64,000 nucleotides of DNA from Bowmanella sp. JS7-9 (GTDB lineage Bacteria > Pseudomonadota > Gammaproteobacteria > Enterobacterales > Alteromonadaceae). A model generated the notes under the pieces. It was not told where the DNA came from. It saw only the letters and a list, made by a program, of their open reading frames with translations, and made no database searches. The translations under genes and the position numbers were made by a program. The stretch is taken from NCBI RefSeq assembly GCF_004329715.1, contig NZ_JXSY01000005.1, forward strand, positions 186,001 to 250,000, given 5' to 3'. Shown piece after piece: positions 9,161-19,624 of this stretch. Within the stretch, counting starts at the first letter, position 1. The number at the start of each line of letters is the position of its first letter.

Positions 9161-12100
9161 TTAATGAGTCTTTCGTCGACGGCCAATAATACCTGCCGCC
9201 ACTAACAAAACTAACCCTGCTCCGATGCCACCACCGCCACCAGATGATGACGGTGTCGTTGTGACTCTTGGGTTCACATTAACGGTGAACGTCAGAGGAC
9301 TACTTTGCAGTTGACCATCACTAACCACGGCTTGAATGGTTACCGTAGACCGCTGCGTTACAGTCGGCGCAGTAACCTTCAAATTAGTCTCGCTTTGTTT
9401 AGTCAGCACCGCTGTTGGACCTGAAATTTGCGTCCATTGCACGGTCATCGCATCACCATTGGGATCATAAATATCCGCTAACAGCGTAGTCGTACTGCCT
9501 GATGTCACCGTTTTAGAGGTACTGGTAGACGTAATCGTCGGCGCTTCATTACCGCCAACCACAGTTACTTCATAGGATTCTGTAACCACAAATTGCCCAT
9601 CAGATACCTCTACCATCGCGGTAAAGACGTACTCTCCTGCGACATCCGGTGCCAATATGTTTACTGACGCCTGATCACTGGTTCCTTGCACATCTAATGC
9701 ACCACTAAAACTCCAGTGGTATGTAAAATCACTGCTATCAGTATCGACAACATTGGCATTGAGGGTGATCACTGAAGGCTCGCCCGATGCGGTTTTCTCA
9801 TCGACCCGCTGCGGGCCACTGATGGTGATTTGTGGTGCCACAAATCCACAAGATTCATTATCCAACACAGATGTGCTGAAGGTCCCCTCCGCAAGCCCTG
9901 TCACTTGCGGCTCAGCGATAGTCCAACCTTTATCACCAACGTACGAGTCAGTTCCGATAACAAAACGAATTTGGATTTCCTTTCCATTCACAACGCCAGC
10001 AGGGAAACGTAATGTCTCTTTTACCCATTCCTGACTGCCGGAATAGGCGAGATTTCCGCCAACAACCGGTGCGCCATCCTCGACCGCCAGACTCAGATAA
10101 CCAAGGTCCAAACTGCCTCCGGCTTGCGCAACGGTCTGCCAAGCACCGTTATCCGTGCGAACCTGCAACATCCCTGCATCATAGGCGACTGTCACCTCAC
10201 CATTTTCATCCGTGGTAGCCTCAAAGTCGTACTTGTGCCAGAACGAAAAACTAAACGCTCCGTTTGCCGCAACATTCATCACTGGACTGGTCAGGGACTG
10301 AGAGCCTTGTGCGGGTATGTCCGACGCCACCCAACTCGCATACGTTACGCCATCGATTGTCGTGTCGGTAAGATGCCACAATGCGGTGGACAGCTCGTCC
10401 GCATAAGTGCTCTGTGTCTGCCAATCTATTAATGTTGCAGCACGATCACGCCAGTCTGGTTGCGCTGCCTGTTGCACCACATCCACATTAATACTGACCA
10501 CCAACTCAGGACCGTCAATAGATTTGAGTTGCGGGTCACCACTTAAGCTGTAACGTATTGTCTGGGTTGTTTGTTCCGCGCTTTGCATCGCGTCCAGCGT
10601 AACCGGCACACTAACTGTGGTCGCACTACCGGATGCAATCACAGGGATTGAAACGCTGGCACCATCCGGATAACTCAGCCCATCTATTGGCTCCAATGTC
10701 AGCTGTAAGCCACTGTAATCCAGATTACCGATGTTTTTCAGCGTCACTGACAGCGTCGCCGTCTCGCCAATATCCAGCGACATATCGGCATCGCAGGCGG
10801 AGGTGCTGTAATCAATGTCTACCTGTGTCGGTTGCAGCGCTACCGCGAAAGCATCAAAGTCTTCCACTACGCCTGTATGCAGGTCATCAAAGCGATCCGG
10901 GCTTTGTGCTGTGACGCCCATCCCGCGCGACGCAAACGCCTCGGCCAGCAGTTGATAATCCAATTCGCTAACAGATTTAGCTGCCATTAGCATAGCGTCA
11001 CGGGCTTCAGTAAACGTTGGAATTGCCGGAGTCAGTTTTAAACCCGCTACCAGATAATCTTTCATCCGTTGCTGGGCAGCGTTTAAACCATATTCGTTTA
11101 CCAGTGCAACAAAACCCTGCCATAAGGTCACGGCCCATACTTCACCCGAAGCGTGCACCTCTGAATTACCATTGCCATTGCTGCCGTATTGCGGCTTATT
11201 GCCCGCAGGTAGGGCGATGCCCTCTTCAATGTGTTTAAATGTCAGGGCATTGACCGCAAAATCGGCACTGTATGGTAAACGACGCAGACCATAAGAATAG
11301 GCCAGGCGATTGGCATCATCTCTCTCAAGGCCATAACCCAAATTCTGCCCAACTACGGCGTAAGCGCCGGTCGGATAAATCCCATCAATGTCATCACCTT
11401 CGCGCACCAGCGTCATCAGAGCAACAAAATCACTCCAACCCTCGCCCATTGAACCGCCTTGTTGGTTATACAAACCGTCACCATCATTTACCAGACGATT
11501 ACTCAGATAGTGCGCCCATTCATGGATGACGATACTGTTGTCCAATGTGCCGTCACGTTTATTTTCTTCCCGGGTCAGATGGGCCGACACCGTGCCATTT
11601 TGTGCGGCCTGGCGAATGGCAAGTCCATCGGAACGGCTAACCATAACGGCAGGAATGTCGACAGCATCATCCCCCCCCATGACAATCGGGCCCGCATCTT
11701 CGTTGTTGTACGCCACCATGCCAATGGCACCAGCCGCTTTAACTTTCTGGGCCTTTTCGGTAAACAAACAACTTCCACGCTCAACCAATGCGATCTTGCC
11801 CGATAGCGCAGCGGCATTTGTCAGGGTTTCACAAGCGTCATAGCGAGTGCCAGTGGCTGCATCTTCTGCCTGCACTAATGAACCCGTGATATCAAAACTT
11901 TCCAGACCAAATGAACTGTTGAGATGCTCCGGATCAGTAAGGCCTGTCACGCCGCTAAGTGAAAATGTGGAGCTAATAATCCCGTCCCACAAATACATTT
12001 GCATGCGCGGTTTACCGCCATCAGATGGGGTGAGCATATTGGCGTTATTTTCCTGAATGATACCGTCTTCCACATCGGTACGATCCTGTGCCTCAGCAAG

Positions 12101-13393
12101 AATAGGGTCACCTTCTAAGCCGCCGCGGGCATAATTAGAAATTTGCGCATTGCCTGACGCTTCGTCAAAACCGGCTTCATAAAACCAGTCATGCATCCAG
12201 TTGATGGTGTAAAAAAGGTTAACCACAGCGGCAGCCTGATTTTCCGTGCTGGTACTGGACGTATCCGCCGAGAAAACATAATCAAACTCACCATTTTGAC
12301 TGGTACTGACTAACACATCACCGTCGGCAACATCGTATCCATCAGCGCCGAGATCCACATAGGCTACGACATTATTGCCGCACGTCCCATGTTGCCCCAC
12401 AGGCAATGAATAGCAATGGGATGACTGACTCGCTGCATCACTTATCCAGGGATGTTGCGAAGGGTTAGTGATCGGCCCAGCTTCCAGATTAATAAGCGAT
12501 TGGGCAATCTCCGGCTCAACAAAAACGCCCTGTTCCGTAGTGGACAAATCGAAAAACTCATTGCCTGGTAGCGGACTCAAATCACTCCCGGCGGGACTAT
12601 CGAACGGGATATGCGGATAAGCCACATCTGCAAATGTCCGGTAGCTGTGGGCAATCCGGTTTGACAGGTTTTTACGCAGTAGAATCGTGCCATCTACCGC
12701 ACTGATGGTATATTTTACGCCCTCCAGTTGTCGGGTTTGCACATCGTGGTACAGCACCTCTAATTGATACGCTGGCTCGAGTTTTTTCTTCAGCGGATAC
12801 CATACAGACTTAACCCGGACGGGTTGACTCAATCCCTCAACTGTCACTAAACGATATGCCCCCTGACTCCCGTCAGGCTGTAGGGTCTGCGAGTCCAGCT
12901 TAAGATCTTGCAAAGCCTTGCCGACAACCTGCACATCGCTCAGTTGAAACCCCTGTGAGCTCTTCGGTAAGTTCAGCGCCTCACCACTGGTTGCGAGCAA
13001 TTCCAGCGACTGGTTCATCAGCAAGGTGATGTGCTGACCCGCTATATCAATGTTATCCAGTGTTTGCTTATAAGTGGCGACAACAGGTTTTCCCGGTGCA
13101 TTTTGCAGGTGTTTTAACGAAAACTGACCACCATAAGTCATGCCTTGATTCGAAAGAATGCGCTGTAAATGGGTCGCTGCACGGCTTCTGACATAGCGAC
13201 TGTCACCGACCATCAATTCAGGACGAACTGCGAAACGCACGCCATTGTCTTTTTTCGCGCTGAGCCGCAATAAGTGATGTGTACGTACAGTATCCAGACT
13301 GTCGGCATGTACGTAATTTTCCGGCTGATTTGCCGAGGCAGATAAGGTACAGCTAGCCGCTGCAACAAGTAGGGCGATTTTTCCTGGTTTCAT
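9161..13393 (-). CDS. Very large secreted M36 (fungalysin-type) metalloprotease with PA insert, Ig/PKD-like repeats and GlyGly-CTERM tail
   Basis: 1410 residues. Order: signal peptide (IALLVAAASCTLSASA); FTP-like propeptide region (to about 230); M36 catalytic domain with zinc site HEWAH (His624, Glu625, His628) and the third-ligand motif GEGWSDF about 30 residues later; a PA domain inserted ahead of the zinc site (about 515-605, ALVERGSCLFTEKA, GAIGMVAYNN). The downstream part holds beta-rich modules (about 870-1180) and two PKD/Ig-like repeats. The last about 25 residues are GGGGG, a hydrophobic helix (AGLVLLVAAGII) and GRRRKTH, the GlyGly-CTERM signal that rhombosortase cleaves. It probably degrades protein outside the cell. 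No neighbour shares its strand and spacing closely enough to be operonic. Confidence 0.92.
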   Translation of the reverse strand: MKPGKIALLVAAASCTLSASANQPENYVHADSLDTVRTHHLLRLSAKKDNGVRFAVRPELMVGDSRYVRSRAATHLQRILSNQGMTYGGQFSLKHLQNAPGKPVVATYKQTLDNIDIAGQHITLLMNQSLELLATSGEALNLPKSSQGFQLSDVQVVGKALQDLKLDSQTLQPDGSQGAYRLVTVEGLSQPVRVKSVWYPLKKKLEPAYQLEVLYHDVQTRQLEGVKYTISAVDGTILLRKNLSNRIAHSYRTFADVAYPHIPFDSPAGSDLSPLPGNEFFDLSTTEQGVFVEPEIAQSLINLEAGPITNPSQHPWISDAASQSSHCYSLPVGQHGTCGNNVVAYVDLGADGYDVADGDVLVSTSQNGEFDYVFSADTSSTSTENQAAAVVNLFYTINWMHDWFYEAGFDEASGNAQISNYARGGLEGDPILAEAQDRTDVEDGIIQENNANMLTPSDGGKPRMQMYLWDGIISSTFSLSGVTGLTDPEHLNSSFGLESFDITGSLVQAEDAATGTRYDACETLTNAAALSGKIALVERGSCLFTEKAQKVKAAGAIGMVAYNNEDAGPIVMGGDDAVDIPAVMVSRSDGLAIRQAAQNGTVSAHLTREENKRDGTLDNSIVIHEWAHYLSNRLVNDGDGLYNQQGGSMGEGWSDFVALMTLVREGDDIDGIYPTGAYAVVGQNLGYGLERDDANRLAYSYGLRRLPYSADFAVNALTFKHIEEGIALPAGNKPQYGSNGNGNSEVHASGEVWAVTLWQGFVALVNEYGLNAAQQRMKDYLVAGLKLTPAIPTFTEARDAMLMAAKSVSELDYQLLAEAFASRGMGVTAQSPDRFDDLHTGVVEDFDAFAVALQPTQVDIDYSTSACDADMSLDIGETATLSVTLKNIGNLDYSGLQLTLEPIDGLSYPDGASVSIPVIASGSATTVSVPVTLDAMQSAEQTTQTIRYSLSGDPQLKSIDGPELVVSINVDVVQQAAQPDWRDRAATLIDWQTQSTYADELSTALWHLTDTTIDGVTYASWVASDIPAQGSQSLTSPVMNVAANGAFSFSFWHKYDFEATTDENGEVTVAYDAGMLQVRTDNGAWQTVAQAGGSLDLGYLSLAVEDGAPVVGGNLAYSGSQEWVKETLRFPAGVVNGKEIQIRFVIGTDSYVGDKGWTIAEPQVTGLAEGTFSTSVLDNESCGFVAPQITISGPQRVDEKTASGEPSVITLNANVVDTDSSDFTYHWSFSGALDVQGTSDQASVNILAPDVAGEYVFTAMVEVSDGQFVVTESYEVTVVGGNEAPTITSTSTSKTVTSGSTTTLLADIYDPNGDAMTVQWTQISGPTAVLTKQSETNLKVTAPTVTQRSTVTIQAVVSDGQLQSSPLTFTVNVNPRVTTTPSSSGGGGGIGAGLVLLVAAGIIGRRRKTH

Positions 13394-13490
13394 AAGGTAA
13401 CTTCTGATTTTTATCGTTCTATGTAATTGGAGGCCGACAACATCAACAAGTTGCGGCGAATCGACAAAAATATCAGTTCAAATAAAAAAA

Positions 13491-13522
13491 AACACCACAA
13501 GGCTGCGATTCCTGGTGGTGTT
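13491..13522 (-). terminator. Rho-independent terminator downstream of the GH13 gene
   Basis: Read on the minus strand, AACACCAC...GTGGTGTT forms an 8-bp stem (extended by CCT/AGG after a mismatch) followed by a long T run. It lies about 25 nt after the GH13 stop codon. Confidence 0.85.
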
Positions 13523-13547
13523 TGTGTTTCAAATTGTGTCTGAGATA

Positions 13548-15227
13548 TTACTGCATCTGACGCGCTATTTGTTGTAGCAGAGCCGGTTGCGTCACCGGAG
13601 TATTGACCACCCATACCGAAACGCCATGAGCGGGCACGGTATCGGTCAACGCACGGGATACTGACTGGACTTTATCCGTCATCTGATTTGTCCACACACC
13701 CGGTTGCAGCATGTCGGTGATCGTAAACTCCGCCGCTTTATCACCTTTGTTAAGCAAAACTAAGGCAATCTGGTGCTGTCCCTGATATTGCAACACCCGG
13801 TAAAACGCCGCGGTATTGCCACTGAAATCCAGATTCACCTGCACACCACGCTGTAACGCCGCAACCTGTTTACGCACGTTAGCGATGCGCTTTAACGGCT
13901 CAAAAATCGGGCTTTGCCGGGCCATCGCTAACCCGGACTGACCCAGATAATTACGATTGCCGGTATGCTCGGCTGTGCCACGCATAAAGCCCATTTCCGA
14001 GCCCATGTACACCACCGGAATACCCCGACTGGTAAATAACCAGTTGTGCGCATCGATAAAGCCCTCATCGCTGGCATTCATGCGTGGCATATCATGGTTA
14101 TCATAAAAGGTCGTCAGTTCATAGACATTGGCATACGGCGCGTCGCTTAAAAACAGGTAATCCTGTAAGCGGGCAAAGTCGCTATCCTGCTGACTAAATA
14201 CTTCACTTATCGCCTTTTGCCCCGGGAAATCCAGCACAGAAATGGCGCCATTTTCAGGCAAGGTGTGCTGGGCGATAAACTCCGGTTTGTAATCGTAACT
14301 TTCCCCGAACATAAATAAGTTCGGATACTCGGCACGCACCCTGTCACTCATTTCTTTCCAGAATGCGTGGGGCACATGCTTAATAGTGTCAATACGAATG
14401 GCATCGGCGCCCTGAGCCAACCAATGCAGATAAGAGTTAATCAGGTAATCGCGCACTTTAGGTGAACGGTCATCCAGATTGGATAATTGCAGAATATCCG
14501 GCTCATGACGGAAAAACTGATGTAACGGGTTTGCCTCATCCAATTGCGATGGTGGCAAGTTCTGATGATCCGCCACCAACTTGCCCTCTGCATCATAAAT
14601 TTCACCAAACTTAGGCTGATCAACCGGCATGCTGAATGACGGTGAACCATGGTTTGCGACGATATCCAACACGGTTTTCAACCCTTTGGCATCCAAAGCT
14701 GCATCCAGCGCTTTAAAATCCATATCGGCAGAAACCCAATGCTCGTCTTCTTTATAAAAGTTAGACGCCCAATAGCCGTGATAACCTGTTTTACCGCCAT
14801 CTTTGAATGCGCCAGCAAATTCAATGGGCTCACCACCGGCGAACGCCTCATCCGGGTTATCCACTACCGGCGACAACCACACCGCAGTGAATCCTAAATC
14901 GCGAATATAATCGGCATTATTGGCTATACCTTTGAAATCGCCACCCATGTAACCTACATACGCCATCTGGCCATCGGGGCCGTTTAACGGCAGCTGATAG
15001 GTGGGGTGTTCGCCCCCTTGGTTTGGATAGTTATTGCTGGGATCACCATCTACAAACCGGTCAGTCATCACAAAGTAAATAGACTCAGCGGCAAAAGGAT
15101 GGGTAGTGCCCACGATTTCTACCGGCGTATGATTCGACTGAGTTTGCTCAGGTGGCGTTTGCTGACAGCCTTGTAACGCCGCCAACACCGCAGCCGCCGT
15201 CAGCGTTTTAAAAACTGGTTTCATCAT
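13548..15227 (-). CDS. GH13 alpha-amylase-family lipoprotein (maltodextrin hydrolase)
   Basis: 559 residues. The lipoprotein signal AAAVLAALQGC places the lipidated Cys at 21. The (beta/alpha)8 GH13 motifs follow: region I DIVANHG (184-194), region II GADAIRIDTIKH with nucleophile Asp280, region III FGES with acid/base Glu309, region IV FYDNHD with Asp379. The domain arrangement resembles periplasmic or surface amylases/neopullulanase-like enzymes acting on starch oligosaccharides. The start codon overlaps the stop of the upstream sugar permease (TAATG), so enzyme and transporter are coupled. Substrate preference (maltodextrin, pullulan or cyclodextrin) cannot be read from the sequence. Confidence 0.92.
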   Translation of the reverse strand: MMKPVFKTLTAAAVLAALQGCQQTPPEQTQSNHTPVEIVGTTHPFAAESIYFVMTDRFVDGDPSNNYPNQGGEHPTYQLPLNGPDGQMAYVGYMGGDFKGIANNADYIRDLGFTAVWLSPVVDNPDEAFAGGEPIEFAGAFKDGGKTGYHGYWASNFYKEDEHWVSADMDFKALDAALDAKGLKTVLDIVANHGSPSFSMPVDQPKFGEIYDAEGKLVADHQNLPPSQLDEANPLHQFFRHEPDILQLSNLDDRSPKVRDYLINSYLHWLAQGADAIRIDTIKHVPHAFWKEMSDRVRAEYPNLFMFGESYDYKPEFIAQHTLPENGAISVLDFPGQKAISEVFSQQDSDFARLQDYLFLSDAPYANVYELTTFYDNHDMPRMNASDEGFIDAHNWLFTSRGIPVVYMGSEMGFMRGTAEHTGNRNYLGQSGLAMARQSPIFEPLKRIANVRKQVAALQRGVQVNLDFSGNTAAFYRVLQYQGQHQIALVLLNKGDKAAEFTITDMLQPGVWTNQMTDKVQSVSRALTDTVPAHGVSVWVVNTPVTQPALLQQIARQMQ

Positions 15228-16750
15228 TATGCAACATCCTTTGGTTGTTGAACCCGCAGAGCCAGCGCCCCGGCGAGCAACATACTGGCACCGCCCACAA
15301 CCAGTGCAAAGACTGGTTGATTATCGAAGATTTTACTGACCAGAAAACCTAACACACTGGCCGCCAGAATCTGTGGTAACACGATGAAATAGTTAAAAAT
15401 CCCCATAAACACGCCCATTTTGCGGGTCGGCAATACGTTGGACAGAATTGCATAGGGCAGCGACAAGATAGATGCCCAGGCAAACCCAACACCAATCATA
15501 GGCAGCACCAGATAATCCGGGTCACGGATCAGCACGAAGGAAATAAAGCCAAGGCCACCTAGTACCAGGTTAACCATGTGGGTAGTTTTCAGGCCAATGC
15601 GTTTAACCAGTAGTGGAATAATCAATGCCGCAATCACGGTCACACCGTTATAAGTGGAAAATAAGATACCGACCCAATCCGCGCCTTCGGCATATAAAGA
15701 GGAGGTAGGATCGCCGGTACCAAAGTGATATGACGTCACCGCAGCAGTCATATAGGTCCACATGGCAAAAAACGGGAACCACGAGAAAAACTGTACAAAC
15801 GCCAACTGGCGCATCGCCGCCGGCATGGCGAATAAATCCCCCATCACAGTCACAAAACCGTTATTGGTTTTCGCTTGTGTGGTTAACCAACCGGCGACCA
15901 GTTGCAGCAGACCAAACAGTAAAAAGATACCTGCGAGGATATACAGATTTTTATCCAGCGTAGCGATGTTTTGATGTATGTAGCCACCAGCAACCAAGCC
16001 AATCAGAGTGCTCACGCCGCCCCATTGGAAATAAGTCTTCGCACTGCGCGTTTCGCTGTGATACATCACCTCTTCACTACCGGCTTGGGCCAGTTCGGCT
16101 TTTTCAAATTCGGCTTGTTGCTCAGGGCTGTATTCCGGAGTGGTCACCACAGTCCAGATAATGGCGCCTAAAAACGCGATGCCACCAAAATAAAACGAGA
16201 ACTTCACCGAATCCGGGATCATCCCAGCCGGCGCGGTATTACTGATGTCGAACCAGTTGGCCATCATCCATGGTAACGCTGAGGCGATAACAGAGGCGAC
16301 GCCGATAAAAAAGCTCTGCATGGCGTAGCCGGTGCCCCGCTGATTTTTCGGTAACATATCACCGACAAAGGCCCGGGTAGGCTCCATGGAAATATTGATG
16401 GAGGCATCTAAAATCCACAACATACCCGCCGCAATCCATAGCGTTGGGCTATGGGGCATAATAAACAGGGCAGTACAAGCTAACACCGCTCCCATCAGGA
16501 AATAAGGGCGACGGCGTCCCAAACGGGTCCAGGTGTTATCACTCAGATATCCAATGATAGGTTGAACAATTAAGCCGGTAACCGGCGCAGCAACCCACAA
16601 GATGGCCAGATTGTTGTAATCAGCTCCCAGAGTCTCGAAGATCCGGCTGACATTGGCGTTTTGTAGCGCAAAGCCGAATTGAATACCGAGAAAGCCAAAA
16701 CACATATTCCAGATTTGCCAGAAACCCAGTTGCGGTTTGTTGTTATGCAT
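15227..16750 (-). CDS. MFS sugar permease of the SLC45/MalT type (probable maltose/maltodextrin transporter)
   Basis: 507 residues from the ATG at 16750, which has CAGGGAAC upstream; an in-frame upstream start would only add 18 residues without support. Twelve membrane helices are apparent. The N-terminal FWQIWNMCFGFLGIQFGFALQ, the loop GYLSDNTWTRLGRRRPYF after TM2 and the MEPTRAFVGD.LP.NQRG motif are typical of SLC45-like (GPH-related) transporters, known in Shewanella and Bacteroidetes maltose loci as MalT. The 1-nt overlap with the GH13 gene supports uptake of the products of that enzyme. No regulator is adjacent. Confidence 0.85.
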   Translation of the reverse strand: MHNNKPQLGFWQIWNMCFGFLGIQFGFALQNANVSRIFETLGADYNNLAILWVAAPVTGLIVQPIIGYLSDNTWTRLGRRRPYFLMGAVLACTALFIMPHSPTLWIAAGMLWILDASINISMEPTRAFVGDMLPKNQRGTGYAMQSFFIGVASVIASALPWMMANWFDISNTAPAGMIPDSVKFSFYFGGIAFLGAIIWTVVTTPEYSPEQQAEFEKAELAQAGSEEVMYHSETRSAKTYFQWGGVSTLIGLVAGGYIHQNIATLDKNLYILAGIFLLFGLLQLVAGWLTTQAKTNNGFVTVMGDLFAMPAAMRQLAFVQFFSWFPFFAMWTYMTAAVTSYHFGTGDPTSSLYAEGADWVGILFSTYNGVTVIAALIIPLLVKRIGLKTTHMVNLVLGGLGFISFVLIRDPDYLVLPMIGVGFAWASILSLPYAILSNVLPTRKMGVFMGIFNYFIVLPQILAASVLGFLVSKIFDNQPVFALVVGGASMLLAGALALRVQQPKDVA

Positions 16751-16858
16751 TATTCTTGTTCCCTGACTGTGACGCGCTAAAAACGTACAGGATGTTATCA
16801 ACATGTTAAAGGCAAAATATTACCCGAAGCACTCCGCCGCCACGACTTTCCACCGCCA

Positions 16859-16872
16859 AATACATACGTATT
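16859..16872. promoter_or_regulatory. Candidate operator upstream of the permease-GH13 operon
   Basis: AATACATACGTATT is a 14-bp palindrome with one mismatched pair, lying about 110 nt upstream of the permease start and about 107 nt upstream of the divergent flavoprotein gene. It differs from the beta-glucan operators of this window. A LacI-type regulator could bind it, but the only support is the symmetry and position. Confidence 0.3.
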
Positions 16873-16978
16873 CAGTCACTTAGTCGATACAGACGGACAC
16901 GTCATCACTGATGCAGCATCCTCGACATCTCGCGCGCTTTTATGCAGGATGAACACAGGTTTGCTAAAAGGAATCCCC

Positions 16979-18622
16979 ATGCGACACCTGTTTTTTATCG
17001 TTTTTGCATTGTTTGCCACCCTGCTCGGGCTGTTGGCATGGCGCTGGCCATCGATGAGCTGGTTATTTGTGATCTGGGGCTGGCTGTTTTTAGTGGGCGT
17101 GCACGATATGGTGCAAACCCGCCATACTCTGTGGCGCAATTTTCCTTTGTTCGCGCGCGGCCGCTGGATGATGGAAGCCATGCGTCCGTTTCTGCGTCAG
17201 TACTTTTTTGAATCGGATACCAGTGGCGCGCCGATCAATCGCATGTATCGCTCGCTTATCTATCAGCGTGCCAAAAACAATACCGACTCTTCGCCTTATG
17301 GCACCAAACTGGATGTGCGACGGGTGGGCTATGAGTGGATCGGCCACTCCATCGCCGCCAAACATTTTGAGGCTCATGAGTCGCCGGCAAGAGTAAAGAT
17401 TGGTAATAAACAGTGCACTCAGCCCTATGAAGCCAGTATTTTTAATGTTTCAGCCATGAGTTTTGGTGCACTGAGTAACAATGCCATTCGTGCGTTGAAT
17501 AAAGGCGCCAAACTGGGCAACTTTTATCACAATACCGGCGAAGGCAGCGTTAGCCCTTATCATCTCGAACACGGCGGGGATTTAGTCTGGCAAATCGGTA
17601 CCGGTTATTTTGGCTGCCGCAATGACAAAGGCGAGTTTGATCACGAACACTTTGCTGCCACTGCACAAAAACCGCAAATCAAAATGATTGAACTCAAGTT
17701 ATCGCAAGGCGCCAAACCCGGTCATGGCGGGATTTTACCGGCGGATAAAAATACCGCTGAAATCGCCCGTATTCGTCTGGTTGAGCCCCATACGCAGGTT
17801 AACTCGCCACCAGGCCACAGTGCGTTCTCCACGCCGCTTGAAATGATGCATTTTATTGCCCGGCTACGCAGTTTGAGTGGTGGCAAACCAGTGGGCTTTA
17901 AATTGTGTATCGGTCGCACCAGTGAGTTTATCGCGTTGTGTAAAGCCATGCGGGAAACCGGCATTGTGCCGGACTTTATTACCGTAGATGGCGGTGAAGG
18001 TGGCACCGGCGCGGCCCCGCTGGAGTACTCCAATTCAGTAGGCATGCCGCTGCATGAAGCACTCGCGTTCGTAAGTGATGCCTTAGTAGGATTTGATTTA
18101 CGTAAAGACGTCAGAATCATTGCCAGTGGCAAGGTTTTTACCGGATTTCATCTGGTGCGCAATCTGGCACTTGGCGCAGATCTGTGTAACAGTGCGCGCG
18201 GCATGATGGTAGCGCTGGGCTGTGTGCAGTCACTGGTGTGCAATACCAACGAATGTCCTACCGGTATTGCCACGCAAAAAGCGTCACTGGCCAAAGGTCT
18301 GGTGGTTGGCGATAAGGCTCAGCGGGTGGCGAACTTTCAGCGCAAAACCGTCAAGGCGGCGATGGAAATTATCGCCAGTGCAGGGTTAAGTCACACCAAT
18401 GAACTCAATCGTTCACACATTTATCGACGTATCAGCGAAACTGAAGTGCGCCGCTACGACCAGATTTATCTTAACCTGCAGCCAGGCAGCCTGCTGAACG
18501 AGCAACATCCGGAAAAATTCGCTCAGGCGCTGAAGGAAGCCAGCGCAGAAAGTTTTCAGCCACGCTCGCTGATTATTGAAACAGAACAAGGCCTGCAACA
18601 GGCTATCGAGGTAAATTCATGA
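16979..18622 (+). CDS. FMN-binding glutamate-synthase-domain (GltB-like) membrane-anchored protein
   Basis: 547 residues from the ATG at 16979, which has AAGGA nicely spaced; an ATG 30 nt earlier is in frame but lacks a site. One or two N-terminal membrane helices (residues 4-45) are followed by the glutamate synthase central/FMN barrel: [11 protein letters not shown], a lysine-rich [14 protein letters not shown] segment, [15 protein letters not shown] and the Fe-S cysteine cluster [13 protein letters not shown]. The glutaminase domain and the GltD subunit are absent, so it is not a complete glutamate synthase. Such stand-alone proteins are common and their reaction is unsettled. It overlaps the following gene by 4 nt. 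Confidence 0.88.
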   Translation: MRHLFFIVFALFATLLGLLAWRWPSMSWLFVIWGWLFLVGVHDMVQTRHTLWRNFPLFARGRWMMEAMRPFLRQYFFESDTSGAPINRMYRSLIYQRAKNNTDSSPYGTKLDVRRVGYEWIGHSIAAKHFEAHESPARVKIGNKQCTQPYEASIFNVSAMSFGALSNNAIRALNKGAKLGNFYHNTGEGSVSPYHLEHGGDLVWQIGTGYFGCRNDKGEFDHEHFAATAQKPQIKMIELKLSQGAKPGHGGILPADKNTAEIARIRLVEPHTQVNSPPGHSAFSTPLEMMHFIARLRSLSGGKPVGFKLCIGRTSEFIALCKAMRETGIVPDFITVDGGEGGTGAAPLEYSNSVGMPLHEALAFVSDALVGFDLRKDVRIIASGKVFTGFHLVRNLALGADLCNSARGMMVALGCVQSLVCNTNECPTGIATQKASLAKGLVVGDKAQRVANFQRKTVKAAMEIIASAGLSHTNELNRSHIYRRISETEVRRYDQIYLNLQPGSLLNEQHPEKFAQALKEASAESFQPRSLIIETEQGLQQAIEVNS

Positions 18623-19068
18623 CCATTTGGGTTGACGCCGATGCCTGTCCGGTATCGATTCGGGAAATATTGTTTAGGGCGGCCCAGCGCACCCAAACCC
18701 CGATGTTCCTGGTTGCAAACCAATATATCCGTACACCGGCATCCAAACTAATTCAGAGTTTGGTGGTCGAGTCAGGATTCGATAAAGCAGATGATGAAAT
18801 AGTGTCGCGGGTCGCAGCAGGGGATTTAGTAATTACTCAGGATATCCCGCTGGCTGCCGAGGTAATGGAAAAAGGCGCGCATGCTTTGCATCCCAGAGGA
18901 GAGATGTACCGCACCGATACCATACGTTCACGGCTTAATATGCGGGATTTTATGGATACCATGCGCAGTAGCGGTGTACACACCGGCGGACCACCGCCAC
19001 TTACCGATAGGGATAAACAGCAATTTGCCAATGCGCTGGATAAATATCTGGCCAGCCAGAAAGCTTAA
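18619..19068 (+). CDS. YaiI/YqxD family protein (UPF0178, DUF188)
   Basis: 149 residues, the usual family length. Conserved family blocks are present: IWVDADACP at the N-terminus, [26 protein letters not shown] and [19 protein letters not shown]. The fold is a PIN-like domain with acidic residues in WVDADACP and TQDIPL that could hold a metal; no reaction has been established for the family. It is coupled to the upstream GltB-like gene by an ATGA overlap and converges on the GAF-protein gene with a 4-nt overlap at the stop codons. Confidence 0.9.
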   Translation: MTIWVDADACPVSIREILFRAAQRTQTPMFLVANQYIRTPASKLIQSLVVESGFDKADDEIVSRVAAGDLVITQDIPLAAEVMEKGAHALHPRGEMYRTDTIRSRLNMRDFMDTMRSSGVHTGGPPPLTDRDKQQFANALDKYLASQKA

Positions 19069-19589
19069 TTTTCACCTAATTGCGCCGCATGCATAGACAC
19101 CGCAATAATGCGCGCGGCTAAATCCAATATCTGCTCATCAATATCATCAAACGAGTATTTGTGTGGCGAAAAGACCTTAAGGACGCCCAATAACTCACCA
19201 TCAAATCTCAATGGGCATACCAGCATCGATTGGATCCCTATTTTGTCACAGGCCTCTTTATTGACGCGAGGATCCTGACTGACATCCTCACAGTTAAGGA
19301 CTTTGTTCTCACGCACGCACAGCCCCGACAAGCTGTTGATGGCGCGAATATGCATCCCCAACTGCTGACGGGCGACCCCGGTGGCAGCCTGGTAGACCAT
19401 GTCATCTCCGTCAATTAGCTCGACCACAGCGCCGGCCGCATGAGTCAACTCCTCCGCCAGCAATGCCATTTTATCCATGACCTGCTGCTCATTCAGCCCT
19501 TTAATCAGGATCTCGGCCTGAGCCTGAATCACGGCTAATAACTGACCGCGGCTAACTAGAGAAATATCATCTGGCTGTAACTCAAACAT
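19065..19589 (-). CDS. Single GAF-domain protein
   Basis: 174 residues, no signal peptide. The GAF fold spans about residues 30-170: a helix ([28 protein letters not shown]), the loop [22 protein letters not shown] and the closing [39 protein letters not shown]. This is the small-molecule-sensing GAF type rather than the phytochrome type (no chromophore Cys in the usual place). A cysteine pair (CVREN, NCEDV) lies in the binding loop. With no output domain it must work through a partner; the neighbouring small gene is the only close candidate. Ligand unknown. Confidence 0.82.
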   Translation of the reverse strand: MFELQPDDISLVSRGQLLAVIQAQAEILIKGLNEQQVMDKMALLAEELTHAAGAVVELIDGDDMVYQAATGVARQQLGMHIRAINSLSGLCVRENKVLNCEDVSQDPRVNKEACDKIGIQSMLVCPLRFDGELLGVLKVFSPHKYSFDDIDEQILDLAARIIAVSMHAAQLGEN

Positions 19590-19624
19590 AGAAATGTCGT
19601 CTCCCGAAACGGAAACTGAAAAGA

